Notes: generated by a model from the sequence alone, not told the origin. A DNA stretch of 64,000 nt from Cristatella mucedo (GCA_009760855.2 WPIO01000206.1:180001-244000); one strand, 5' to 3'. Positions 1 to 14,400 are shown, counted from the first letter of the stretch. Numbers and translations: made by a program.

Positions 1-716
<716 letters not shown>

Positions 717-884
717 CGTAGGCTCAGCTTCTGCAAGCACAAGTGTGTTCCTCACCGGACATTAGAGGTACAACCGAGGCAGCAGAGGTACCGTCTGGAT
801 CTTGAGTAGACAAATAGGTTCATCCCTAAGACTTGGGTCATTGGCAGAGTATTACAGAGGAGGGGTTCACAGCTTATTAAAGCT

Positions 885-1560
885 GTTATTACTTTTGGCA
901 ACGAGGGCTTTCAAGTGTACTTACAGTGTCAATGAATAAGAGTAGGCTGACTTTGGCTGCCAGCCGGATGCTTTGGTCACGTAGAGGCCGGGATTTTTTG
1001 GTGATGTAACCAGTAGTGGGGCATGAGCTGCATGAATTGTTGGAATGCTTGCTATGGCTTGCTAGGCTTAGTCCAGAGCTTGACATCAGCCCCATCTCAT
1101 TCGCTGGTACAGCGTGGTCTTGGAGTATGAACAATGCGATGTAATAATGAAACATATAAGGGTGTTAGGCAGTAGAGTTTTGTATAGTGCACTCACAGCC
1201 TAGGCGGCTTTTGGTGCGCATTCCGTTGCCAACAGACTTCATCTCATGCAACAAAGAGAAAGTGGAAAGTATAGCAGAATCAGGAGAGCAGTTGAGGTAG
1301 TGAGTGGCATGGAATTAGTAACTTTGGACGGCTGGAAAGGATGAGCCATAGTCGGCAGCAGGGGAGTAGTTGTCACTGTGTAAGATTTGTGGAAGCGAGT
1401 TCTACAGTCTAGGACCTGCAGAGCTAAAGCTTCTGTCGTCAGCTTCTGTCTTTAAGCGGAGGAATGGAGCAGCTAATTTACCGTCCACACAGGAATACGA
1501 GAGGAGGCTGAAACTAGTGCAGCCGTTCAACTAGGTATGGAGGAACCAAGCCGTGGTGGG
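885..1560 (-). mobile_element. LINE-B fragment (non-LTR retrotransposon RT C-terminus and 3' end)
   Basis: On the minus strand the frame gives YLVE, RLKTEADDRSFSSAGPRL, a stop, then NSLPQIL, the usual end of a LINE reverse transcriptase (SAGPRLWNSLP). The Trp codon is a stop in this copy. The same sequence recurs on the plus strand at 3060-3370 and partly at 45515-45690, showing a dispersed family distinct from the L2-like elements here. Confidence 0.75.
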
Positions 1561-2437
1561 CCTTGTGGGTCAGCATAAGAACTTTGCTAACAATCATGTA
1601 GTTCTCACTATAGAAGGTGAACTAATGAACCTGTTTATCGACGTAGTTCGGGATACGAACAGAACTCTTGTTAGGCTTGTTAGAGGTTTGCAAGTATTTG
1701 GTTATAATAAAGCTTTTCAGTGGATTAGCTATCATATTTGTTCGAAAAAGTACCGGATTGCAAAATAATTAGTAAGAATTTATTTGAGCACTGAATTGAA
1801 CCTCAAAGGAGCTAATAATGTGCCAAGTGCAAGGGTTGGGTGTGGTTCAGGGTAAAGATACACTATGCATGAAAAAACTCAAGCTTTCCACCATGATTGT
1901 AGAAGTATTTTAAGCTATTGCTGAGTGTTTTTCCTATGTAGTTTACAGCCTGAACAGTATATCGCTGTTCTGGTAAAGAATTAAATTGTCTTCAATTGTT
2001 TCCCGGTGGAAATCCCGACCTATGTTATGAACGACCCTGGTTACAGACCCAGATCGGGAACTGCATAGGCTCGTTACCGGTAACCCAATGTTTAAAAAGG
2101 TGGCTAGCCTGTCGGGAGGGGTCTTTGCCAATGCTTGGCGATATTGTTGGTCTTGGGTGTGTCCTAGAAATTTTAACTCCTAAATGTTGATTGCTTGAAA
2201 TATTGTTTTGCCGTCGGATATTGGTTGGCTTGTTGAGTGCACGACTTTGAGGCTTACTTTCGTCTGATACCTTGTGCTTTCTATTGGCCTGGCAGCAAAA
2301 CATCTAACAGCTGGGTATACACATACTGGGCTGGACACGTTTAATTCCTAGTCCCTTACCTCCTCATTTATTCTGCTCCTGCTGATTTCGTTATGGAAAT
2401 ATTTGTACGTGGATCAAAAGGCAGCAGCCAGATGCCG
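1561..2437. other. No recognised feature
   Basis: Short open frames on both strands at 1943-2303, but no family resemblance. Nothing supported. Confidence 0.4.
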
Positions 2438-2577
2438 AGCTGGTTTCGTCAAGCAGTTAAGGTGCTCGCCCCGACCATGGTCTGACTGAGGTCGTGGGCT
2501 CGAGCCCCGAGGCAAATGCAAAGCGCCTGAATGGAGACTAAGTTCTCTTGGGCACTATATAAATGAATTTTTTTTAT
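2438..2577 (+). mobile_element. tRNA-derived SINE (family 2)
   Basis: Contains GTTAAGGTGCTCG (box A side) and GGTCGTGGGCTCGAGCCC (box B-like), then a tail AAGCGCCTGAATGGAGAC with TTCTCTTGGGC and a TATAAATG end. Three other copies occur here (7995, 20722, 46585). The tail resembles that of the L2-like LINEs in the window. Confidence 0.8.
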
Positions 2578-3059
2578 CAGTAGGCATATTCATGTGGTGA
2601 GATTATAACAGCCTGTAGACCTCATCGATTATTGTGAAACCTTCTGGCTCAGTTGTCACGTACACCTTTTTCGTGGCTATCTGGAGCCTTTGAGTTTTCG
2701 TGGGGTGCTTGATGCAAAATGGAGATGAAGGAACTGAGAACGATAAGACGATTAGGTTGTGCACATATTCTTATCTGAACTCAGTTGAGTATGCAAAGGC
2801 CCGTTGCAGAATGTATAGATGGAATTACAAATACCTGCAATGCAACCAATCAATTGAATGCCTCTTGTATAGATGCACCTGCCTACAATTGAACAAGACA
2901 AGCAAAATTGTGTTTCTTATTTTATGAGATGCTAACATTGAGCATGCCAATGCACTGTCTTCATGCTGTTTACCCGTTGAAGATTGAAGCCAAATTTGTT
3001 AACTGAAGTCTGCTTACCTATTTAATTGCAAGAAATGGTTTATATTTTAAGATGTATGG
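2578..3059. other. No recognised feature
   Basis: A 75-codon open frame starting at 2700 resembles no family known to me and is probably chance. Confidence 0.4.
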
Positions 3060-3370
3060 CTTGGAAGTTTAGCGATAGAAGCTTTAGCTCTGCAGGTCCT
3101 AGACTGTAGAACTCGCTTCCACAAATCTTACACAGTGACAACTACTCTCCTACTGCCGGCTATGGCACATCATTTTCAGCGGTCCTGAGCTGCTACTTCT
3201 ATGCTACTCACTACCTCAACTGCTCTCCTGACTCTGCTATACTTCCCACTTTCTCTTTTTTGCGTGAGACTAAGTCTGTTGGCTACCGAATGCGTACCGA
3301 AAGCTGCTTAGGCTGTGAGTTCGCTATACAAAACTCTCCTGCGTAACACCCACATGGTCTTTAGGACTTT
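3060..3370 (+). mobile_element. LINE-B fragment
   Basis: Plus-strand copy of the 885-1560 family: SFSSAGPRL, stop, NSLPQIL, with the same downstream segment up to the CACCCACATG region. In inverted orientation to the first copy. Confidence 0.75.
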
Positions 3371-3443
3371 GTGGAGTTACAGACGGAGATACATTACATT
3401 AAATTGGACGTTGCAGCTATTCTATGCTCTGAGCTTCACCTAG

Positions 3444-3527
3444 GCTAGCGCTGCCCCTGTGGCCGACATTGAGGCTGTCGCAGCAGCTGAAAGGTCGATC
3501 AGTAGTTTATTGGAATTGGAGCAGCAG
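3444..3527 (+). CDS. Possible 84-nt exon upstream of collagen IV
   Basis: Between a pyrimidine-rich acceptor (CTTCACCTAG) and CAG/GTGACG lies a 28-codon open stretch rich in Ala, Glu and Leu (ADIEAVAAAERSISSLLELE), phase 0 on both sides. The phase is compatible with the first collagen exon, but it has no Gly-X-Y or cysteines and matches nothing I recognise. It could be a chance open frame after a LINE fragment. Confidence 0.2.
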
Positions 3528-3924
3528 GTGACGGCTGCGACTGTTAAAGAGAGAAGCCTGAGATCTTGCATGACACATACGATAGTCTATGTCACTTACT
3601 GGTGTGGCAATGGCAGAGAGAATGGCCCGCCGACAGCCCGGAACTGAATACTAGCCGAGACTGTAAAGTCGTGTAAATTGAATTAGCCGGGCCAAAAGTC
3701 TGTCTGGTAACCCATTACCCACAAAGTTCTATATCGAATCAGCTTCTGTCGGTGGGAAAATTTAACCCAGCTCTGCATGCTTGCCTGGTACACCGGAGCC
3801 GAGCAGCAGGAGAAGACAGCAGAAACACCTGAGTGAAACCCAGCATACACAAAAAACCTGATACCCTTGGCACTGTGAATGCCACGGACAAACATAATTA
3901 AACATGTTTACTTAGCCTTGTACT

Positions 3925-3985
3925 TGTGAACAGGGTCGAACCCAGCAGCCCAGTGCATATCTATAGGCCACCAAGTCCTTATCTG
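3925..3985 (-). repeat. tRNA-like promoter remnant
   Basis: The minus strand shows TGGTGGCCTATAGA (box A-like) about 28 nt before GGGTTCGACCC (a good box B). No acceptor stem pairing was seen, so this is more likely a tRNA-derived SINE fragment or tRNA pseudogene than a functional tRNA. Confidence 0.35.
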
Positions 3986-6182
3986 ATTAGATGTGGTCTA
4001 TTTTAAATTAGGATTACTGACTCTTATTCTGCCTTTAACCAGCTCCATCAGGCTAGGTAGCCATGATATGCATGTGCTTTGCACTTCACCCTTCTGAACT
4101 CGTACAAAATACCTTTGACACATTTTTGCTATTCTCTTTGCTTTGCATCTGCAGTTACAGAGTAGTCTATTTTACAATTGCTTACCTTCTCTTAGTCGTG
4201 ACCTTAGTAACTGCACCACCCACTGCTGTCGAGTTACAATCCTGCTTATTATTGCCCATCTAGGGTTTAACCAAGGAGGGGGAGAGATCATAAGAGATAG
4301 TAGCCGATCCTGGGACGGTTGAAGAGATCAGTCCTAGCTCGAGCAAAACGTGTAGCCGTTGGTCGGGTCCAGGGGGTTCCCCTTGTCCAGCCTTCCTTCT
4401 ACTATTAACTTAACCCTGAGTCTAGTCATTTCGTGACTTTGCGATGCTAACGCAGATGAGCTCGGCAGGCTCCACCGATGACTAAAGGCCACAGGAGAAA
4501 GTCTAGCGCTAAATGTAGACATCCTCATTTCACTCGTGGTACTTCCCTTTCAAGCTGGTCAATCAGCTTATAAGCGTATCTATCATACTAGCCCGTCGGA
4601 TTCAGAAATTGGCCAGTTTGATTCAGAAATCGTCTGTCTGTCTCGTGCTATAAACTAAGCTCAAATTTCTTGTGTGGAAGTTAACTGTCTCGTGCAGTTT
4701 AGACGTCTTATTGATCGTGGTCACTTCGAAGATTTACTGGGTAGGTTTAAGTGGGTAGGACCTGCAGACCTGCTTTCACTCCCTTTATTAAATGTACCCG
4801 CAAATTTTTCACGTAGAGCTAACAAAGTTAAGCAAGTAATGTCGAAAGCACACAATGAAATGTCAAGATTAAGACCACATTGAACTTTATTATGGCATTT
4901 TAAATTTGAAGATACATCTTTACAATAGTAGCATACCGTTTTTGCATCGCCATCTGTTTGCTTGTGAAACCTGCCATAGTAATTTCGGTTGCTCTTAGCA
5001 ATCTCTGGATTAATAGTGCTTTTATCTACCAAGCAAGTTAATGACTGAGAACATATTCTCAGGTACCTTTCCCTGAAAGCTGATAAAAGCTTAACTGCTG
5101 ACCGATTATATCGATCTGTTTGCAGTACACACCCAAACACACATACGCACATGCGAACGCACACACGTACCATTACATGCCGGGGTACAGTATTAAATAT
5201 CGTGCCTTGCATAGGGCAGCAGTGCGTCCATAGAACCCATAGAACTTTATCAGAGGAAAGCATAAGCAACTGCTCAGACGATTCTTTTCTTTGACCTTTT
5301 TAATGCTGGTGAAAATAAACTTGATGGTGACCCTTGACTTCTGAAATGTAAGGATGAGGAGATCCATGTGTATGCACACATCCTTTAGCGTATGTGCATT
5401 CCAGCGATCTTATATGCAATCGGCAGTCTCATTAGTAATGCTCAGACCCAGATTGTGAGTTTTTAAGGTGAGATCTTACTAGTTGGGCTTTGAAATAACT
5501 AGGTTCTCATCTCTTCTGTGTCATGCATGTGATAGATAGTTCATGCGCGTTCGAGCACAGTGAACTCTGATCCCGATTGCATGCTTCCAAATAAAGTTCG
5601 ATGACACATCGCAAGCAACACATTTATTACTGGCAAGAACTTAGTGAGCAAGCGTTGGTTTACTGACCTAGATTACAAGAAACCTTTGTCCGAGCAGTAT
5701 TGGTTTCTTGACATTCTTTTCCATGCTCGTGGATGTTTGTCTAGGGGATTAATTCTTAAAAAGATTTTCACTCGTTCACATCAAAGCTCGCTCAGCCGGT
5801 CACGGTTTTTAAATTTGGCTTGGCTTTATTCAATGTGCAATAACAGTTATATTTTATTAATTTCACGATTTACATTGCATGATTTATATCTGCTGCTTGC
5901 AAGAAATTTTTCCTAATCTCTCGTTTATGTACTTTTATTATAATAGCTATTTAGAGACATAACTTTTGGCTGAGCATCGCTAATTGCACATGCTATAGAA
6001 AACATTGCAGTCACTGCTCCCTTGGGTCTCATCTTCTGTGGTGACTATTTGCACGCATCCGAGTATTTGCTAATTGTCCCGATTTGACATGTACTTTTAA
6101 CCATGACAGTTTCTGGCCACCAGCTTTCGTAGCATGCAGTGTGCAACCAATTGCTTTGAGCATCGGCCGTCTCATCTTTCAG
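3986..6182. other. Unassigned DNA upstream of the first visible collagen exon
   Basis: Searched for Gly-X-Y coding and signal peptide exons and found none. A short CA-rich stretch lies near 5127-5170. This may be intron or 5' flank of the collagen gene. Confidence 0.4.
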
Positions 6183-6236
6183 GGTATCACCGGACCTCAG
6201 GGGCCTCAAGGCTTTATCGGCCAACCTGGTCTGCCT
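6183..6236 (+). CDS. Collagen IV exon (visible exon 1)
   Basis: Encodes 18 residues of uninterrupted Gly-X-Y. Preceded by a pyrimidine stretch ending CTTTCAG and followed by GTAAGT. Phase 0 at both ends. It cannot be the true first exon because it has no start codon or signal peptide. Confidence 0.9.
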
Positions 6237-8500
6237 GTAAGTTTGTATTATGATATTGTCACTGTTTTTATTGTGGAGGATTACATGGCTAGCCGAGCTG
6301 CTATGCAGTGGCGTGGCAAATATGAATCGACCGATTGGAATTACTGGATGCTCAGCACAAGCGCACGGCAGCGATATGTCAGGCCGAAATACGGGCACAT
6401 TTTTCTGGCAATAGATGCCATTGTGTAAAAAAGACACTGCTCTGCTACCCAAGCATTGCCTTGTTGTTGCTAGCAAAGAGTGAACTCTCATTTGTACACT
6501 GTTCTTGTCCTGTCCGTGTTAGCCATCTAAAATAATTTGGCATGTAGTGTGCAGTAATCATTCTCCCTCTCTCTCTCTCTCTCTCTCCCCTCTCTCTCTC
6601 TCTCTAATCTCAACCGAATAATTGTAGCCATTAAATATTCACTGATAAGATTTTCCTAATATTTATTTGCAGCTTTAAGATGAAAGATTCTTCCAAGCTA
6701 ATTAAATCTTCTATGCCTTCTCTTGGAAGGAGAGATAGTCTTTTTGAAATAAAAAGAAAAAGCAATAGTATTCAAGGATGATTATTATTTCTACTTTATT
6801 TTGTTGCTGTTTTGCCTTGACACTATCAGCCTTTGACAGTATTTCACTTGCTCAATGTTTTCTTTTTGGGTCTGACCAGTCTGCTGAATTTTATTCCTTT
6901 TAAAATCAGTACTTGGATTTTGGTATTTGGTTTCCCGTTAGTCATGCTGGAGTTGGCCCGTTATGCATTGTAGCATAGCTGCAACGCCCTGAGCACACCG
7001 TTCTGTTAAGGCACGGTTTGCTTCATTCTGGCTATTCAACTCGGTTGAGCCACGGAGGCTGAAGCCGAAACGACAGCTGTCGGTACTCGTGGCAAATGCC
7101 GATGGGGCTTATCCGTTTCCCTATCAATGACCCTGTCGGAGGGAAGTCGAAGCGATGCACCTGACACCAATGTGTGCAGCCAATTGTATGCAACTGCAAC
7201 CACCTACCAGTGTTTCTTCCCTACCTGTACCATACCCCTGTTTCTGGTGTGTCAGCCATGTATCCACATTGCTGACAGCTGATCCTTCCTTGCAGGGAGT
7301 ACCTGGTGATGTAGGCATGAAAGGAGAGAAAGGCATCCGAGGACACGTGGGACCACCGGTGAGTATCGTGCAGCCAAGATTAGCATGGTCAGATAATCGT
7401 TCTCAGAGGGGTTTGGCTTGGGGAAGCAAGTGGGCAAGCAAATTTTTGATCCGTGGTCATTTGTAAGCCATTTAAAGTGTCCAAGGTTTGGATTCATCTG
7501 AAGATTGAGCTCGTATTGTATGGAGTGACAAAGCAAAATCATGCTCTTTTTTAACTGCAAGAGAATGCCTAATCGTGCCTACCTAACATAGCCTACTCAC
7601 CCAATGGCTGCAGCTACGGTCGAACTAGGTGGGTATGTGATTGTCATGGTATGGTTGCTTCAACAAGACTGGCATTGAAGTCCTGCATCGCATATCAATC
7701 ATCCTGACCCAAGACGTTTTTATAGACTCCGTTTAGAACAGCAGACTCAAAAATGGGCTGACACTTGGTGGACTGAACAAAATTTTTTAACACGACAACA
7801 ACCCCAAAACACACTAATGGTAATGTTAAGAAATAATTTTTATGCAATTTACCCCAGTTCGGATATCCTCCCGGGACGATTAAGGACTGTGGCCGGGTCA
7901 GTCTCAGGCTCTTTAGAGCCTCTGTGAGAGAAGTTCAAAGAGCAAAAGTTAAAGGCCACTGGGCATATGTATCACATACGCTGATGGGGTTTTTGAACAT
8001 CTAAGAAAACTATACAGTGTCCCAAGAGAACTTAATCTCTTTAGGCGCTTTGCGCATGCCACGGTGCTCGAGTCCAAGTCATCCATCATCAATATCATTC
8101 ACCCTGACCTTTTGGTCTAAGCGGCACCTTAACCACTGGTCCAAACAAGCTTGGTAGTAACATACCTTGATAACATAACGGCTGATGGTTGCCAGTAATG
8201 GATCAGCTACATGCCTGGGTGGGGACTGACTGGTAATTGCTTACTAACGAGGCAAAGCATCGTATTAGCTTGAAAAATGAGCACGATAATTGCACTAGCA
8301 TTTTAGTTTTTGTAATTGCAACCAGTGCACATACTCTTTATGTCAGAAGCGCTCGATATTTATTCAAAATGCAATTGGCTAGACAGTCGTCATGGCTACT
8401 GCACCAGCAGTCGCTCTACTTTTGCGTTTGATCGTGTGTACATGTATATACCTTTACGAAATCGCAGACATGCATATTCTTTTTCCAGTATATATATATA

Positions 8501-8574
<74 letters not shown>

Positions 8575-11409
8575 CTAGGTGTCATGTTCCAAAGTGATCT
8601 TTTGCTAGATGACCACATTAGCTCCACAGTAAAACTTGGGCTTGTTTAGATAGGGGTACCACGTCTAAGTTGGTCCATGCATTTGTGAAACCCTTGACCT
8701 TTTAAATCATTGCTTGCTGGCCTACCGGCATGTGCAATCCGGTGCTTACCGCTGGTGTAAAACTCTGCAGCTAGGCTTGTCTGTCATGTGTGTCGCAGTT
8801 GCCACATCACATCACCTCTCGCCGACCTACACTAGATACCAGTCAAGCAACGGATCGACTTCAAGGTTTTGTCTCTCAATTTCAGGTCCCTCCACTCTTT
8901 GGCACCAGTGTACCTATTAGTGGGTTCCTGTGATTCATCCTTTATGTGCTTATGCGGGCTGACACTGTGCGTGCTGCCACTAACCACACTTGCATGCTGA
9001 CCCTGTGCATGTTATTCATGCTGTTTATCAAGCATGATATAACTCACCATTCGACAGTGTTTCCTTTGCAGTAAATGTAAACCACCTAGAAAGAGATTTA
9101 GTTATCTAAGGTCACTTTGGCAAGTGTATTATATATATATATTTATTTATTTATTTATTTATTTATATATGATTACGGCCTTTGATAGTTCTGTAGTTTC
9201 AAAGTGCTAATAGTCTCGTGCAATTTGTTCCAATTTCATAGATATCACAAATGGCCAGCACCCATCTGATGCTAATGTTATGCTTTATGGTTCAATGAAC
9301 TTTGTATTAAAGCTTTGGATCATATATCAGGTATATGATGACTTGACTGATGCCTTATGTGCTGAATGGCATGCACTGACTGACTCGTTTTTTCTTGTGG
9401 TTCGCATGCCACAAGAAAAGCTTGCCCCACTCACAACAAGGGTCACATAGCCGACCAAATATTCTACCACAAGTTTAAGCTATCTCCCCCTATCATTACC
9501 GAATCATTCCCATCTGATCATATGCCGATCTTCTTCAATATATACTGTGTGGCCTCCTCAGCATCCAAAATCATATGTGAATAACAGAACCTCAAGAACT
9601 TCGACATCGATGCAGTCAGAGCAAAAATATCTTCTCCGCCTATTCATGCTCCATAGGACCTCTCATGATTGGTTGAATGCTATTGCACGACACTTTCTGA
9701 CGTGCTCAATGAGGTTGAACCACTGACTTAACTTAATGTGTGCTCTCACCCAGATGGCCTATGGTTTACTGCAGACATTAAACTAGCTACGTCTACTAAG
9801 CCCAAGCTTGAGAAAGCATATGTAATCAGGATTGATCAGATCAGGATTGGCTATTCATCGTCAGGCATATGAAAACTACTAATACCAGTCGATCGAAGTG
9901 AAGGCCAAATTTCTAGCTTCTAAAAAAATATAGTTGCATCACAGATGCACCATCCAAAAATGCTGATGTCCACCATCAGCCATATTGCTTGCGCACTGCA
10001 CTGCAATGGTTCAGGTTCTATCTCAGTGGGAGATTCCAGAGAATTGATGTGGATGGACAAAGATATTCCGATGAACCAATTAAGTAAGGTATAAATCTTA
10101 TGCTCCGTGCTCGGTCTACTTCTTTTCACCGTGTATACTGTCCCTCTTGCTTCCAGGCTAGCTCCTTAGCCAGTGATCCTATTTGTTGGGTGACTTGGTC
10201 TATCGCTTCTCTAGCTTCTTTGTCAGCAAGAAAGACAAGATCAGAGGGTCTATCAATAAGGATGCACTTTCTCCTCTGGACTCTTGCTCCTCAAAAAATC
10301 AACACAGTACTCATGCCCATTGATTCCATTCACTACCTCGATGTCTACATTAAAGAAGGGAACAAGTGACCTTTTCCTGAAATTCGCATTTTAGTCAAAG
10401 AAGACTACTATTTCTCTAGACCCTATTCCAACTGCCCTACTTCTACAATGCTTACGTCTGCTGCTGCCTTGCTTAAATAACATCATATATATGTCCTTAG
10501 CCTCAGGTAATGTCCCTGCACCTTTCAAAGACGCTTTTGTTCGGCTACTAATTATAAAAAGCAACTCTAGACCAAGAGAACCTGTGGAATTTCTGCCCAG
10601 TTTCCTTTCTGCCGCTTCTATCAAAGACACTGCAATGAGTCGTGGCAGGCCAGCTGAACTCACATATTGCAATCTCTTGGTCCCGGGGTCATGGGTTCAA
10701 TTACTGCAGTGGGCGATTCTTTAATGCCACTGCAAGCTATGGTGATAGCCCTAAAGGTTTGTCTGTCGCGATGCAAAAGAACCTGTTGAATAAGCTAGTA
10801 TTTTTGCTGAGCTGTGATGGCTCACTAGGTAAGACAGTTTCTTTTCATTACCTCGGTGCCGAGGTTGTGGATTCGAATCTTGCAGTGGGCGATCCTTTAT
10901 TGCTGCTGCAAGCGATGGTGATAGCCGTAATAGCTCTTCTGTTGCTATACAAAAAAGGCTATTAAATCAGCTAGCATCTCGAACCTAGCAACTAAGTTTT
11001 AGTCTGGGTTTAGAGCTAATTACTTCACAGAGTCAGCTGCTTGGGCTGCATAACGAAATTTACGGGGATGCAGACTTGGATAAAGTCTCCCTGCTTGTTT
11101 TTTCATGATCTTTGGTAGCATTCGACTTTATTAATCGAATAGTCGTTCTTGAGCATCTCGAATCTCGATTGGGCATCACTGGCACTGCACTGCAATGCAA
11201 TGGTTCAGGTCCTAACTCAGCGAGAGACTCCAGAGTATTGATGTGAATGGATAAAGATCATCTATGGAAGCACTTAAGTACGGGATAACTTTGGGCTCTG
11301 TGCTCGGTCTGCTTCTTTACATAGTTCATACTCTCTCTCTTTTTCTCTCTATCTCTCTGTCTCTGTCTCTGTCTCTCTCTGTCTCTGTCTCTGTCTCTGT
11401 CTCTCCCTC

Positions 11410-11489
<80 letters not shown>

Positions 11490-14400
11490 CCTCTGTCTGT
11501 CTGTCTCTCTCTCTTTCTTTGGCCGATCTGATCGCCAAGCCCAAGCTAGGCTTTCACTTGTATGCAGACGGCACTCAGTTGTACCATTCCTTTGATCCCT
11601 CCATTTGGATTTATTGCTTTGATCCTCGAGCATCGAATTTCCTAGACACAATTGCTGCATGTATAGATGAGATTCGCACATGAATGTCAGCCAACTCTCT
11701 TTAATCAAATGACGACAAAATCAACTTACTAGTTAGGGCCAAATTAAGTGTGATCCAGCAATTTGATAAACCTAACGCTCAAATTTGGCTTTGCCAGCAT
11801 ATCTTTGATTCAATCTGCAAGAAATCTAGGTGTCCTGTTCGAAAGTAACCTTTCATTAGACAACCACACCAGCTCCGCAGGAAAGTCAGTTTACTTTCTG
11901 CTACATAACATTGCCGAAATTTGCACTTGCTCAGGCAAGTATACTACATCCAAATTGGTCCATGCATTTGAATAATCCAGTCTTGACATCTATAGCTCAC
12001 TGCTTGCCGGTTGCTCGGCATGTGCAATCAGGGGCTGACAGTTGGTGCAAAACTATGTAGCTAGGCTTGTCTGTCGTGAGCTTCGCAGTTACCACATTGC
12101 AGCACTTCTCGCCGATCTGGACTAGCTTCAAATCAAGCATCATATCGATTTCAAGGTTCTGCGATTTGCTTTTTGTTTAGGTTCCTTCCTTCTCTGGCTC
12201 CAGCCTACTTATCAGAACTACTCCCCCACCAGGCACAGAATCGCCCTACCCGATATTCGGACTCGAATCGTTTAGCTATACCCTGTCCTAACCTCAAAAC
12301 CGTTGGAGAGTGTGGTTTGAGTTCCTATGCTCCCAAAGCCTGGAACTCACTGACGATGCAGGTTACAAGGTTCCCTGACGTGACAAGTAAAAAGAAGCTT
12401 AAAGCGCACCTGTTTATGACAACATTTTGCTGTCTTTGCGATTAGTCCTTTGTGTACATGTACCTGCTTAAATAAAGATTGCTGCTTGTTGATGTTACCT
12501 CGAATCATTTGTTAATGTTTTTTATACAGCAACTGTAAAGTGCATAGAAAGAGATTGCACTATCATATGTTGCTATATAAATGGAATAGTTTTATACTAT
12601 ATACTTACTATGCATATATTTAGCTACGACTGACCAATCTAGGTTTACTTGTGTGTGATGAAGACGTGTCACTGAAATCATCTGCTCTATATCAATTGTA
12701 GGGGCAGCGAGGCTCTCCTGGTATTCCGGGAAGCCCAGGAGGAAAGGTAGTGTAATGCTTGGTGTGCTGCTGTGAATGCGGTCGCCACTGTTGCTTGGAG
12801 CTGCATGCATGCATAGCTGCTGAAAAAAGCCGATACTCATAACCGTAGTGCGATGGAGCTGGAAGGTACCTGTGATGAGCTCTTGGGCCGTATCCATGCT
12901 GCTTTCCTTGGTTGCTGTATTCATTCAAAGCACACAATTTGCACTTATTTGTTTTAGTAAGAGAAATGACCGACTGCCACCGAGCCCACCACATAGCATC
13001 AGCCACTCTGCTGCGCAGCCGTACAATGTCCTCTTTCATTAAACAAAATTACTTCGGCTTCAAACATGAAACTAACACTATTAATCTCCACGTGACTGCT
13101 AAGTTTGGTTGACCCTTGAGTTGTCTGTCTCATTAACAGGCTCCATGGCCGTACTGACTGACTCCTAGCCTCTACCCTAGTCATCCTAGCATCTACCCTA
13201 GTCATTCTAGAATCTCCACTGGTCCTCCTAGCCTTTCTTCCAGTCTTCTTAACCTCTCATCTAGTCTTCCTAACCTCTCCTCTGGTCCTCCAAGCCTCTT
13301 TGCTAGTTCTCATAGCCTTTGCCCTGCTAAGTCCTTCCCCTTCGGCTCCCACTCCTCCATAGCCTAAGATCTCAGCTGTCGAAAGTTCAACTCCTTGGAC
13401 GTTCCACATATGCCTTGCTGTACCAAGTTGTTAGGATATTCATTTGGTATACTAAAATTCCTGTTGGAGGTGCAGCTACAGTGCCTAGAAAGAGATTTAA
13501 TTATGAGAGGGCACTTTAAATGTAATTATTATCATTATTATTATGACATATTTTGCTTGCATTTAGACGTTGGTCCATAGTTCTTCCGAGGCACTTTGTT
13601 CCTGGAAGAATGTATGCAAGTGACCATCGAAGGAGCTTACAACAGCTTGAGACAAAAGCCAAAGACAGCATACTGGCTTAGATATCGTTCGCCAGCCGAC
13701 AATGCCATTTGTGGCATCAGTGGCACGTGGAATTTCGGGTGCTGGACACCGGCAATGCAGGTTTTAATGTGTTCAATCAAATTTCTTTTGAGCCTAAACA
13801 TGTTTAGTCACAGCTTAACATCTGAAAGCACTGCTATTCCTTTAACCGTGCAGAGCACTATTGAGAAGTTCATTTTTGCGTTTCTCTGCAGCTTTGCATC
13901 ACATGCAATAGTAATCAGCTCACATGCAATAGTAATCAGTAGTCAAACAGAGCAGACACTCTGCTGCTCATTACAACGGCAGACTTAGCATCCATATCTT
14001 CTTCAATTTAAATGGCAATTCGTTCCAGGGAGAGAAAGGTCTGCTCGGCGATCCGGGTCCGTCGGGATTGAACGGCATGAAGGGCGACGTCGGCCCGTTA
14101 GGTCCCGACGGTCCAAAGGGCTTTCGGGGCCTTCCTGGAGGACCAGGGGTGAGTACGAAGTGGCACACGTGAGCTCCTCTCTGCTTTCCACCTCATCCAC
14201 CTTCTCTTATACTTCTTCCTCCTACTCAGCCTCCTTCTTGTCGTTCACATCTGAACTTGCATTGGCTACTGTTTCTCGTAGCTTTTCGATCTCTTCGATA
14301 TTATAAAGTGTCGATTGCTCCAGATTGATTCAGTTTTTGAGCCACTCTGCTGGTGGTTGTTTGCTGTCCGGTGCCTGCAGAATGCCTGCAGTGTTCGAGG

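Larger units (their letters stand above)
9400..12595 (+). mobile_element. L2-like LINE, long decayed copy with nested insertions
   Basis: Non-LTR retrotransposon in the collagen intron. Pieces in order: end of the endonuclease domain (SDHMPIFF near 9510), linker ([10 protein letters not shown] near 9760), an extra RT piece near 10000-10130 ([11 protein letters not shown]), RT start ([13 protein letters not shown] near 10500), a SINE pair (10640-10980), RT with YADGTQLY at about 11560, and the C-terminal part to 12440, ending with the AAGTGCATAGAAAGAGATTG tail. Many stops and frameshifts, and a CT repeat sits inside the RT (11331-11517). Not functional. Confidence 0.8.

Noticed and set aside
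4721-5269. 182-codon minus-strand open frame with a cysteine cluster (VCYYCKD ... SLCAFD)
   Set aside because: Considered a piggyBac C-terminal zinc-finger remnant, but cysteine spacing does not fit and no transposase motif is present upstream; likely chance.
11264-11708. Ser-Leu and Arg-Glu rich open frames over CT/GA repeats (also at 16417, 32313-32807, 57281-57968)
   Set aside because: Repeat artefacts present in several frames and on both strands at once.
13171-13338. CRISPR-like array
   Set aside because: Units are directly contiguous with no spacers, in animal DNA; it is a minisatellite.
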